Below, in pieces: positions 1-6,747 of a stretch of 15,025 nucleotides of DNA. Both the position numbers and the translations under genes were made by a program. The stretch lies in NCBI GenBank assembly GCA_002361365.1, contig DEST01000119.1:1-15025 (forward strand), in the 5' to 3' direction. Every line of letters begins with the position of its first letter. Position 1 is the stretch's first letter. The notes under the pieces are model-generated. The model did not search any database. It was not told where the DNA came from and worked only from the letters and a program-made list of their open reading frames with translations. This DNA is from Alphaproteobacteria bacterium UBA3307 (GTDB taxonomy: Bacteria > Pseudomonadota > Alphaproteobacteria > RF32 > CAG-239).

Positions 1-12
1 GCCATTACGGGG

Positions 13-200
13 CTGTATTTTAATTAAAACCGAGTGTCATCCCTCCGAACCGTAAGCCATTTTATTACCGTCATCCCTCGATTTTGCACCGCAAAATCGT
101 CAAGGGATCTTCAAATTATAAAAAAAGCGGAAGATGCCCTGACGATTCCTGCCGGAATCGAGGTATGACTTTCTTTTTTCGACCTGTATTTTAATTAAAA
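13..200. repeat. Intergenic repeat block flanked by 17-bp direct repeats
   Basis: The 17-mer CTGTATTTTAATTAAAA occurs at 13-29 and again, identical, at 184-200. Between the two copies lie two related palindromic units in opposite orientation. Unit A (70-112) starts GTCATCCCTCGATTTT and contains a perfect 9-bp hairpin (79-87 with 91-99, loop of 3). Unit B (130-169) is a diverged inverted copy with a 7-bp hairpin (143-149 with 154-160, loop of 4). A partial third match, TCATCCCTCC, lies at 37-46. No reading frame covers this block. It resembles the dispersed palindromic repeats seen between genes in many bacteria. The direct repeats could be a target duplication or part of a larger repeat, and one window cannot decide between these. 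Confidence 0.6.
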
Positions 201-223
201 TTCACATTGCCAAAAATTTGTTC

Positions 224-252
224 TTGACAAAATTTGCGAAAACCTGTATAGT
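224..252 (+). promoter_or_regulatory. Consensus sigma-70-type promoter
   Basis: TTGACA at 224-229 is followed after exactly 17 bp by TATAGT at 247-252. Transcription would start near 259, giving a 5' leader of about 60 nt before the first small membrane-protein gene. The -35 box is a perfect consensus match and the -10 box matches five of six bases. Confidence 0.75.
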
Positions 253-293
253 TTTTTGTAGAAAGAAAATTATGTTGTATATATTAGAACCTC

Positions 294-311
294 ACGACAA
301 GGCGTGAGTAA
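294..311 (+). repeat. 18-bp leader repeat, copy 1
   Basis: ACGACAAGGCGTGAGTAA is found here and, identical, at 578-595. The first copy ends 10 nt before the ATG at 322 and the second ends 9 nt before the ATG at 605. Each downstream gene therefore has the same element at nearly the same distance. It contains AAGG and GTGAG, the only purine-rich candidates for ribosome binding near either start. Confidence 0.6.
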
Positions 312-321
312 TTTTAGAGTT

Positions 322-591
322 ATGGAAAAAGCATTAAAGTTGATGACTTTGTTCATGAAAGGTACCGGTTATTCTTGTGTTCTGGCATTAATTGCGTATT
401 GTGCAAGCATGAGTAACGACTTTGTCGCCGCTACGCTGTACGTTGTTTTAGGCTTTGCCTTTGCTATGGTCTTCACCGGCTTCTTTGTTGGTATGTGCCA
501 TTGGGTTGAATATCGTAGGGAGTTAAACTCCCCACGTAAAGAGAAAGATCCATTAGTATCTTTATGGGATATTTCTGACGACAAGGCGTGA
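322..591 (+). CDS. Small membrane protein, unrecognised (89 aa)
   Basis: I do not recognise this protein. From the ATG at 322 it is 89 residues, with two hydrophobic stretches (roughly residues 16-30 and 35-59) and a charged C-terminal tail rich in Arg, Lys and Asp/Glu. It is probably an inner-membrane protein with two spans. An in-frame GTG at 304 would add six residues, but the AAGG there directly abuts that codon. The ATG is preferred because it sits at the same distance from the 18-bp leader repeat as the start of the next gene. A strong promoter lies upstream (224-252). The stop codon lies inside the second copy of the leader repeat, 13 nt before the next ATG, so the two genes look cotranscribed. 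No function can be assigned. Confidence 0.6.
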   Translation: MEKALKLMTLFMKGTGYSCVLALIAYCASMSNDFVAATLYVVLGFAFAMVFTGFFVGMCHWVEYRRELNSPRKEKDPLVSLWDISDDKA

Positions 592-595
592 GTAA
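578..595 (+). repeat. 18-bp leader repeat, copy 2
   Basis: This is identical to 294-311 and spans the stop codon of the first small gene (TGA at 589-591). A GTG at 588-590 inside it overlaps that stop and opens a six-codon frame. That frame ends in a TGA at 606-608, which overlaps the ATG at 605, an arrangement that would permit translational coupling. That coupling is inference. Confidence 0.55.
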
Positions 596-604
596 GTATT
601 GCGT

Positions 605-1027
605 ATGAAAGCTTTTTTGAAGTGTTTTCTGAACGGCTATGTGTTATTGCTCTTAGTAGCGACATTAGCTCTGAATTACGAGTTCTACCATATTACTCCG
701 ATGCTCACGGCTTGGTGGCAACAAGCACTTGCCATTCTTGCAGTGTTGGTGTTTGAAGATTTGCTAGCCTTTGTTATCAGTTGGCGCATTATCTTAATAT
801 GGAAGAGAAGTAACAATGTCTATGATACCAGAATAATAGGTATCGCGGTGATGTTCTACATTTGCTACATCGCATCAGGCATTTTCCTAGGGATTTATGC
901 TTGGATGACAGATCCTTGGCTGTTTTTAACAACTGTGGCTTTGGTAGTTGTCTTCGGACTTCTCGGCGTTGGTATTGTGAATGCTCCATATCATACAATG
1001 AAAAAGTTTGACGAGTTTCTCGGATAA
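605..1027 (+). CDS. Multispanning membrane protein, unrecognised (140 aa)
   Basis: I do not recognise this protein. It has about four hydrophobic spans: residues ~8-25, ~38-60, ~78-98 and ~105-127. A basic cytoplasmic-type loop (WKRSNN) follows the second span. It is likely an integral inner-membrane protein of unknown role. A TTG at 599 in the same frame would add two residues, but the ATG at 605 matches the spacing of the leader repeat seen upstream of the previous gene. It lies 13 nt after the previous stop and is followed 15 nt later by a hairpin terminator, so it closes a two-gene transcription unit. The two proteins may act together, but nothing in the sequence shows their substrate. 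Confidence 0.6.
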   Translation: MKAFLKCFLNGYVLLLLVATLALNYEFYHITPMLTAWWQQALAILAVLVFEDLLAFVISWRIILIWKRSNNVYDTRIIGIAVMFYICYIASGIFLGIYAWMTDPWLFLTTVALVVVFGLLGVGIVNAPYHTMKKFDEFLG

Positions 1028-1041
1028 CCTTTAACAATAAC

Positions 1042-1074
1042 CCCTCACAGTTTAACCGCTGCGAGGGATTTTTT
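1042..1074 (+). terminator. Rho-independent terminator
   Basis: CCCTCACAG (1042-1050) and CTGCGAGGG (1059-1067) form a 9-bp stem with one mismatch around an 8-nt loop. One A and six T follow (1069-1074). It ends the two-gene membrane module. It overlaps the 3' end of the convergent phosphoesterase gene and may partly act in both directions. Confidence 0.75.
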
Positions 1075-1864
1075 ATTTAAATGTAACTGCCACGATTTCC
1101 GGAGGATTGTTAAAGCGTATTGGAACAATACTTGTACCCAAACCGGCAGAAACAATCAGCGGAGTATTATTTTTATAAAACAAACCATTGATATATTGCC
1201 TCTCTTTTTCTGTTGGAACAAGCAATGGTCCCCACAGCGGCATAACAATCTGTCCGCCATGAGTATGTCCGGCAAATACCACATCAGCCGAGCTCTTTAA
1301 ATTTGCGAATCCGTCCGGAGAATGCGTAACCAAAATAAGTGGTACTCCAGTATTCTTTAATGCCGTACGAATATCGGGTTTATCTGTATAATAATCCGCA
1401 ATACCAGCGATAGACACTTGTTTATTCCTTAATGTTAGCTTTATATTTTGATTATCTAAGACCGGTATCCCGACGTTTTCTAATGCACTTTTAACTTTAT
1501 TTTTGCCATAATAAGAATCATGATTACCTAAAACCGCAACCTTTGGTGCTTTAATTTGTTGCAATGCATCTGCGATTTTTCGCGGGGATAATGTTGACCT
1601 GCGGCTATGTCGATTAACATAATCTCCGCCTAAAATTACCAAATCAGCCTCTTGTTCATTTATAGTGGAAATAATTTTTAGCAAACGTCTTTTTTCCCAT
1701 TCATACGGTGCAATATGAAAATCTGTGGCAAAAACAATTTTAAGTCCGGCAAGAGATTCATTATCAAGTTGATATTTTGTAATTTTTAATGTATATGGTT
1801 CGTAAATCACACCGTATAAGAACAAAGTGCTCGCCATAATAAATATGCACTTAAGCCATTTCAT
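1073..1864 (-). CDS. Membrane-anchored metallophosphoesterase, YkuE/YaeI-like
   Basis: This is a calcineurin-like metallophosphoesterase of 263 residues. Its metal-binding motifs occur in family order: TDFH (D48, H50), GGD (D81), GNHD (N114, H115), THSPDGF (H181) and GHTHGGQ (H200, H202). A single hydrophobic segment near residues 5-20 should anchor it in the inner membrane with the catalytic domain outside. Relatives such as YkuE, YaeI and LpxG cleave phosphate or pyrophosphate bonds in lipids; the substrate here cannot be read from the sequence. It starts 38 nt downstream of the polyferredoxin gene and is probably cotranscribed with it. A weak AGAG lies upstream of the ATG. The family assignment is secure but the specific activity is not. 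Confidence 0.88.
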   Translation of the reverse strand: MKWLKCIFIMASTLFLYGVIYEPYTLKITKYQLDNESLAGLKIVFATDFHIAPYEWEKRRLLKIISTINEQEADLVILGGDYVNRHSRRSTLSPRKIADALQQIKAPKVAVLGNHDSYYGKNKVKSALENVGIPVLDNQNIKLTLRNKQVSIAGIADYYTDKPDIRTALKNTGVPLILVTHSPDGFANLKSSADVVFAGHTHGGQIVMPLWGPLLVPTEKERQYINGLFYKNNTPLIVSAGLGTSIVPIRFNNPPEIVAVTFK

Positions 1865-1902
1865 AATTTATACTCTAATTCACGATTAAACGTAATATTA
1901 TT

Positions 1903-3207
1903 TCAAGCATCAAGCAATACTTGTGTGGCTGACGGCTCGATTTTTATGGCTTTTACCGGACAAACCTGTTGGCACGCCCCGCAACCTATACATTTATCAA
2001 ATGCAATTTGCGGAATTTCGCCATCTTCTTTCCAAATAGCCTGTCGTGGACACGCACTTACACACAATCCGCAACGTACGCAAACATCTTCCGCAACCAT
2101 TGCCGTGCCGATTTTTGTACGTTGTTTTTGTTCCAAAGTCAAACGTTTCAGTGCGCCGGACGGACAAACATTTGAACATTTATGGCAATCATAAGCACAT
2201 GCGGCATCGCTATAATCCAAATGTACAACCGGAAATTCTCCATCAGCTTTTTTAATAATTTTCATTGGACAATTTTGAACACATAAATTACAATTTAAGC
2301 ATCTGTCGGCAAATTTTTCCACATTTTCGGCACCGGCAGGTAATAATACGGTTTTCAATATATTTACTGCCTTTTTTGAATAAACTAAGCCGGCTTTGAA
2401 AGCAAGTGTCAACACCACCAAAGCTCCTCCGACCTGCAAAAACTTACGTCTGCCTAAATCCGTTTGTGGTTCAGTTTTATGATTTAAGCCATAACGCAAA
2501 GCCATAAAATTACATTTTTGCAGACACTTAAAGCATTTAATACACGTTTCATTATTAACTCTTTTATTTTTAAAATCGATACTTCCGGTCGGGCATTGAC
2601 GCGCACACATACCACACATTTTACACTTTGTATCATTGATTTGTATTTTAAATATTGAAAAACGAGCAATTATCCCCAACAAGGCTCCTACCGGACAAAT
2701 ATTGCTACAAAAAAAGCGGTTTTTAAAAAATACCAATACTGCCAAAAGACCCATAAAAATCAATCCGTAAGTAGCTCCGCTCAATGCATTCCCGACTAAA
2801 GTATAAGGCTCCGACAGCCTCAACAGTACAACACTGCCTCCGACTAACGCACCAAAACACACCAACATCGGCATATAGGCAACTAAGTAATGTTTTTGCG
2901 GTTTGTTTTTAAATTTAAGCCATTTTTTAAACGGAGTATAAAGCCAAATCAAAAATTCTTGAAATAAGCCCAAAGGACATAAAATACTGCAGTAAATTCG
3001 TCCCAAAAGCAAAGTTAAAAAGACCACTCCGAGCAATAAACACAACACGGTCGGCGAATCATGCACGAGAACTCGCTGTATCAGCGGTGCAAATTGCAAA
3101 TCAAATATCTGTAACGGATAAAACTTGTCTAAAAAAGCCAGCAAACATAAAATGCCGATAATAATTGCCGCCAATAATCTGCCATAACGTAACCACAAAT
3201 TTTTCAT
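1903..3207 (-). CDS. NapH-NapG-like membrane polyferredoxin (six 4Fe-4S motifs)
   Basis: This 434-residue protein looks like a NapH-type membrane protein fused to a NapG-type ferredoxin. Residues ~8-180 hold about four membrane spans and two NapH/NosR-style motifs, GRIYCSILCPLG (69-80) and CSNICPVG (167-174). Two 4Fe-4S motifs follow (C195-C205, C222-C232). Then come a twin-arginine-like RRKFL (253-257) and a hydrophobic segment to ~275. Four more 4Fe-4S motifs come last (C303-C313, C337-C348, C376-C386, C406-C416). Proteins of this type pass electrons from the quinone pool or a membrane donor to a partner enzyme. No nitrate reductase or other partner is in the window, so the acceptor is unknown. 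GGGAGG lies 5 nt before the ATG. A 12-bp palindrome sits 20-48 bp upstream. The metallophosphoesterase gene follows in the same direction. Confidence 0.85.
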   Translation of the reverse strand: MKNLWLRYGRLLAAIIIGILCLLAFLDKFYPLQIFDLQFAPLIQRVLVHDSPTVLCLLLGVVFLTLLLGRIYCSILCPLGLFQEFLIWLYTPFKKWLKFKNKPQKHYLVAYMPMLVCFGALVGGSVVLLRLSEPYTLVGNALSGATYGLIFMGLLAVLVFFKNRFFCSNICPVGALLGIIARFSIFKIQINDTKCKMCGMCARQCPTGSIDFKNKRVNNETCIKCFKCLQKCNFMALRYGLNHKTEPQTDLGRRKFLQVGGALVVLTLAFKAGLVYSKKAVNILKTVLLPAGAENVEKFADRCLNCNLCVQNCPMKIIKKADGEFPVVHLDYSDAACAYDCHKCSNVCPSGALKRLTLEQKQRTKIGTAMVAEDVCVRCGLCVSACPRQAIWKEDGEIPQIAFDKCIGCGACQQVCPVKAIKIEPSATQVLLDA

Positions 3208-3227
3208 TTTGCCTCCCGATAATAAAA

Positions 3228-3255
3228 TATGCTTTATAGTAGTCTATAAAGCATA
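3228..3255 (-). promoter_or_regulatory. Perfect 12+4+12 palindrome upstream of the polyferredoxin gene
   Basis: TATGCTTTATAG (3228-3239) and CTATAAAGCATA (3244-3255) are perfect inverted repeats separated by TAGT. The palindrome lies 20-48 bp before the polyferredoxin start. A TTGACT on the minus strand (3269-3264) could be a -35 box just upstream. Two readings are possible: an operator for a dimeric regulator overlapping the promoter, or a hairpin (stem 12, loop 4, then TTTTATTATC on the minus strand) that terminates or attenuates transcription from the SPOR-nagZ-TatA block. I cannot choose between them from sequence alone. Confidence 0.55.
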
Positions 3256-3331
3256 CTCTAAGTCAAGACGATTTTTACATAATGTATAAATTTGTGTGTA
3301 AAAAATCCGTCAGCAATTAAATAAGGTTTTA

Positions 3332-3748
3332 TCAGTAACGATGTTCCAAATCAATAGGTCTTTCTGCATCAGATTCTGTATTTTCTACAGGAGCTTCTGC
3401 GGGAGTTTCTCCATCTGATTTTATCTCTGTTTCTGCTTCAATATTCATACTGTTAGTTTGATTTTCGGCAGATTCCACATATTTTCCCATAACTTTAAGC
3501 TCAGCGGCAATTTCTTCGGGTGTATTTTCTTCAGCCTCCGGCGTTTCAGCCAATGCGGATTTTTTGCTTTCAATATCTGATTTCACTTGTTTAATTTTAT
3601 CCTTTGCAATTTTAGAGCCTTCTTTAGCCGCATCGACGCTATTTTTAAACTTTTCTTCAAACATATCACGCAAAGCCGGCAACTTTTCTGCATTAAAAAC
3701 AGCTGCAACTATCACAAAAGTCAAAAACCATCCCATAAATCCGCCCAT
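3332..3748 (-). CDS. TatA/TatB-like single-span protein (tentative)
   Basis: This 138-residue protein has a short N-terminal hydrophobic segment (about residues 4-18), then NAEKLPALRDMF, then a long charged and probably helical region with an acidic, low-complexity tail (~70-138). The layout of a short span, an F-N/G hinge, an amphipathic helix and a disordered tail is that of TatA/TatB, the twin-arginine translocase subunits. In many Alphaproteobacteria tatA also lies downstream of SPOR-nagZ. However, the hinge is FNAEKLP rather than the usual FG-K-LP, and the amphipathic helix is unusually acidic. AAGGAGA lies 7 nt before the ATG, and the nagZ stop is 16 nt upstream, so it is in the same operon. 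No tatC is in the window. It could instead be an unrelated small membrane protein. Confidence 0.5.
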   Translation of the reverse strand: MGGFMGWFLTFVIVAAVFNAEKLPALRDMFEEKFKNSVDAAKEGSKIAKDKIKQVKSDIESKKSALAETPEAEENTPEEIAAELKVMGKYVESAENQTNSMNIEAETEIKSDGETPAEAPVENTESDAERPIDLEHRY

Positions 3749-3764
3749 TTTCTCTCTCCTTAAC

Positions 3765-4811
3765 CTAAGCGTTGCGCAAACGACTTAATATTTCGGTTGC
3801 GTCATAATTATAATTATACGATATAATATTTTTAAAGCCGGCACAATATTTATTTTTAACATATTCATAATTTATGAAATTTGCTTTCTTTTTAATAATT
3901 TGAACAATGTTGATAATATTATTTTGTGCTGAATCATTCAATTTAATACCGCTTTCACATAAGGCTACATTAGCTTCAAAATCGGCATTACCTAAGCACA
4001 CAACATCACAACCGGCAGCTATACACCGCTGTGCACGTTCGGCAATTGAGCCACGCAATGCTCGCATCATAATTGCATCAGAAACCAACACCCCTTTAAA
4101 CCCGATTTGCTCTCGAATAATTTGCCTAATAACCTTAACCGAGAGAGATGCCGGATTTTCAGCATCGACTTCAGATAAAACAATATGAGCCACCATTCCC
4201 ATCGGCGCGTCTTTTACAGCAATAAAAGGAGCAAAATCGGTTTGCAATATTTCCAAATTTTCAGTAATAACCGGCAATTCCAAATGCGGGTCAACCGTAG
4301 CTCTGCCGTGTCCGGGCAAATGTTTGACACATGGGCAAATTCCGCATTTTATGTATTCAGCAACCATAGAACGCCCGAGTTCGGCAATATTTTTTTCAAA
4401 ACATCTACCTTGTAAAACAGAAGATGTTTTATCATTCGGTGTATCCATAACCGGAGCAAAATTAACATTTATACCGCAATCTTTCAAATCTTTAGAGATT
4501 AGATATGCGTGCATCTGTGCCATTTCCGAAGTGACTAAGTTTTGCTGAGATGTAACCGCCGTAAATTCCGGTTCCAACAAACGGCGGACTCTTCCCCCTT
4601 CCTGATCTACGGCAATCAACACATCATCATGTCCTACAGCCTCTTTGATATCTTGCACTAAAGCTCTGATCTGTTCTTTATTTTGAATATTATTGCAGAA
4701 TTTAGAAAAAAGGCACACTCCGAGCGGATTATAACGTTCATATAAACGTTTTTCATCATCGCTCAAACGTGTACCTTGACAAGACAAAAAAGCAGGTAAA
4801 ACAGCTTTCAT
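3765..4811 (-). CDS. nagZ: Beta-N-acetylhexosaminidase NagZ
   Basis: This is a family 3 glycoside hydrolase of 348 residues, close to the family's usual length. It removes N-acetylglucosamine from anhydro-muropeptides in the cytoplasm during peptidoglycan recycling. Visible motifs are DQEGGRV (69-75), KHLPGHG (163-169) with the NagZ-specific D174 and H176 loop, and LVSDAIMM with D245 as the expected nucleophile. The usual SDD is SDA here, which keeps the first Asp. It has no signal peptide, consistent with cytoplasmic action. The start lies 1 nt after the stop of the SPOR gene, with AAAGAG upstream, so translation is probably coupled. The scpA and scpB genes that often follow nagZ in Alphaproteobacteria are not present between it and the TatA-like gene. 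Confidence 0.92.
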   Translation of the reverse strand: MKAVLPAFLSCQGTRLSDDEKRLYERYNPLGVCLFSKFCNNIQNKEQIRALVQDIKEAVGHDDVLIAVDQEGGRVRRLLEPEFTAVTSQQNLVTSEMAQMHAYLISKDLKDCGINVNFAPVMDTPNDKTSSVLQGRCFEKNIAELGRSMVAEYIKCGICPCVKHLPGHGRATVDPHLELPVITENLEILQTDFAPFIAVKDAPMGMVAHIVLSEVDAENPASLSVKVIRQIIREQIGFKGVLVSDAIMMRALRGSIAERAQRCIAAGCDVVCLGNADFEANVALCESGIKLNDSAQNNIINIVQIIKKKANFINYEYVKNKYCAGFKNIISYNYNYDATEILSRLRNA

Positions 4812-4812
4812 A

Positions 4813-5823
4813 TTAACGCTCTTTAACGATACAATCGTTCATTCCTTTAGCTTTTAATGCCGTGCAGACTTTTGCCGCATCTTCTTTGGTAGCAAAACTA
4901 CCGGCGCGCAATCTGTAAATTATGCCGAGAGAACCTAAATCAGCACGTTGCACTTCATGCTTATACGCTTTTAAGACACTATATTTACTGCTTAAGTTAT
5001 TCCAAGTTTTTTCAACAGCGTCTTTATTTTTTGAAGCCACTAACTGAACTTGCCATTTTCCGCCGGCAACTGACGATGCCACATCAGCCTTGGCCTTTTC
5101 TTCCGCGGCTTTAGCTTCAGCCTTAGCTTTTTCTTCTGCGGCTTTAGCTTCAGCCTTGACCTTTTCTTCTGCGGCTTTTGCCTCAGCCTTAGCTTTTTCT
5201 TCTGCTGCTTTTGCCTCAGCCTTAGCTTTTTCTTCTGCGGCTTTAGCTTCTTCTGCTACCTTTTGCGCCAAAATCTCAGCTTCTGTATTGATTTTTTCCT
5301 CTACATTTTCTGTTTCTTCTTCAGCCATAGCCAACAAATCCTGAGGTTTATCGGAAACATCTATTGCAGAATCCTGTGCAACCTCATTTGCCAAAGAATC
5401 CAAACTTTCTGCGGTTGTTTGATTGTCCGGTATAATATCCGGTGCTTTTGGTTCTTCCGGAGTCGGCAATAAATTTTCAACTACAGTATTATCTGTTTCT
5501 TTCTTTTCTACGATACTGTAAACATCTTTATCTTGATTAGGAATATCCATTCCTCCAGGATTTTCAGGTTTTACTTTAGCAACTGTTTCCGGCCGTTTGA
5601 TGGTCGGTATTTCTTTTTGCGTTTGCTTATATTGCGGCATCAAAATAAACCAACCGACGACAACAGCCAGCACCGCACCGGCTAAAGTTCCCAAAAAATT
5701 ATTCCGCGACCGAGCCTGTTCATGTCTACGTTCTTCCATAGTGGCAATTTTCTGCTCGGCAACCTTTTGTTTGAAGGCATCTAAATATTCTTCATTTTTT
5801 TTATTATAAAAATCTTGATACAT
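4813..5823 (-). CDS. SPOR-domain membrane protein with 11-residue repeats
   Basis: This 336-residue protein has a cytoplasmic N-terminus, one membrane span (about residues 43-63), a long acidic Pro/Glu-rich periplasmic stretch, an Ala/Lys/Glu repeat region and a C-terminal SPOR domain (about 254-336, with GGKWQVQLVASKNK and YRLRAGSF). SPOR domains bind denuded peptidoglycan glycan strands and bring proteins to the division septum. The repeat region is five copies of an AEEKAKAEAKA-like unit and should form a long helix spanning the periplasm. The start is set at the ATG at 5823 because GAGGAG ends 7 nt before it. An in-frame ATG at 5838 overlaps that Shine-Dalgarno sequence and is unlikely. 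It is first in a tight block with nagZ and the TatA-like gene. Confidence 0.88.
   Translation of the reverse strand: MYQDFYNKKNEEYLDAFKQKVAEQKIATMEERRHEQARSRNNFLGTLAGAVLAVVVGWFILMPQYKQTQKEIPTIKRPETVAKVKPENPGGMDIPNQDKDVYSIVEKKETDNTVVENLLPTPEEPKAPDIIPDNQTTAESLDSLANEVAQDSAIDVSDKPQDLLAMAEEETENVEEKINTEAEILAQKVAEEAKAAEEKAKAEAKAAEEKAKAEAKAAEEKVKAEAKAAEEKAKAEAKAAEEKAKADVASSVAGGKWQVQLVASKNKDAVEKTWNNLSSKYSVLKAYKHEVQRADLGSLGIIYRLRAGSFATKEDAAKVCTALKAKGMNDCIVKER
5084..5248 (-). repeat. Five 33-bp tandem repeats inside the SPOR gene
   Basis: Five consecutive 33-bp units begin at 5084, 5117, 5150, 5183 and 5216, each starting TCAGCCTT on the plus strand. They differ by a few mostly synonymous bases and encode an 11-residue Ala/Lys/Glu helix unit. 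Because 33 is a multiple of three, gain or loss of a unit keeps the frame. Confidence 0.85.
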
Positions 5824-5950
5824 CAACATTCTCCTCATAATTTGAGTTTGTTATAACCGATTTATAGTTTAAAATCACTTAACAGAACAAAAAAAATCTT
5901 TTCATTTAATAAAAAACGATTATAGTAAAAAGAAAAAGAAAGCTCATAAA

Positions 5951-6745
5951 ATGAAAATTGCTACATTAAATATAAATTCAGTAAATGCGCGTATCAACAA
6001 TATATGTGCTTGGCTCAACCAAAACAACCCGGATATTATGCTATTACAAGAAATCAAAACAGAATTTAATAATTTTCCTTTTTTTGATTTTCAGATGCAA
6101 GGATATCAAGCTAAAATCCTTGGGCAAAAGAGTTACAACGGAGTTGCCGTATTGAGTAAGCATCAATTAAAAGTAACCGCCGAAAATCTTCCTGATTTTA
6201 CCGATACCAATGCACGTTATCTAGAATGTTGCGTAACAATCGGCAAAGCTGAATATACTGTTGCTTCGCTGTATTTACCCAACGGCAATCCGCCGACAAA
6301 CAATCCTACCGACACCGCTAAATTTGAATATAAGCTGAAATGGATGGATTATTTGCTGGCCCGCGCCGAATATTTATTACATAATCATAAAAATGTTATT
6401 CTCGGTGGTGATTTTAATGTAATATTAACCCCGCAAGATGTTTTTAATCCACAAATGTTTGAAGGTGACGCACTCTTTCGACCGGAAGTAAAAAATCGAC
6501 TGCAATATTTATTAAATTCCGGTTGGACAGATACTTATCGCACACTTTATCCGGATAATACCGGTTACACTTTTTGGGATTATACCGCCGGGTCCTTTAA
6601 AAACGATTTAGGTCTGCGCATTGATTATATTTTAAGCTCTCCGGCGTTGACTGACCGCTTAAAATCTTGCACAGTAGACCGAGATTTTCGCACTTGGGAA
6701 AAATCTTCCGATCACACTGTTTTAACTGCCGAATTTGAGGATTAA
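5951..6745 (+). CDS. xthA: Exodeoxyribonuclease III / AP endonuclease
   Basis: This is an exonuclease III-family enzyme of 264 residues, the usual length. It cuts DNA at abasic sites and trims 3' ends in base-excision repair. The expected catalytic residues are present: N7 in NINSV, E34 in LQEIKTE, Y108 in SLYLPNG, D154 and N156 in GGDFNV, D225 in LRIDYIL, and D254 with H255 in SSDHT. A possible -10 box (TATAGT, 5921-5926) with a weak TTTTCA 16 bp upstream would drive it divergently from the SPOR gene. The ribosome binding site is only a weak GAAAG. The S41 peptidase gene starts two nucleotides after its stop, so the two are cotranscribed. Confidence 0.93.
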   Translation: MKIATLNINSVNARINNICAWLNQNNPDIMLLQEIKTEFNNFPFFDFQMQGYQAKILGQKSYNGVAVLSKHQLKVTAENLPDFTDTNARYLECCVTIGKAEYTVASLYLPNGNPPTNNPTDTAKFEYKLKWMDYLLARAEYLLHNHKNVILGGDFNVILTPQDVFNPQMFEGDALFRPEVKNRLQYLLNSGWTDTYRTLYPDNTGYTFWDYTAGSFKNDLGLRIDYILSSPALTDRLKSCTVDRDFRTWEKSSDHTVLTAEFED

Positions 6746-6747
6746 AA

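Noticed and set aside
304..321. GTG at 304 as the start of the first small membrane protein
   Set aside because: The only AAGG abuts the codon, and the GTG lies inside the 18-bp leader repeat, whose second copy does not start the next gene in frame. The ATG at 322 fits the repeated architecture better.
1997..2669. Small frames inside the polyferredoxin gene, Cys-rich in appearance
   Set aside because: Their cysteines are off-frame readings of the ferredoxin codons. The 434-residue frame explains the whole region.
5084..5248. A CRISPR array in the 33-bp repeats
   Set aside because: The units are contiguous, lie inside a coding frame, and encode a regular helix in a SPOR-domain protein.
5824..5838. 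ATG at 5838 as the SPOR gene start
   Set aside because: It overlaps the GAGGAG that serves the ATG at 5823 with ideal spacing.
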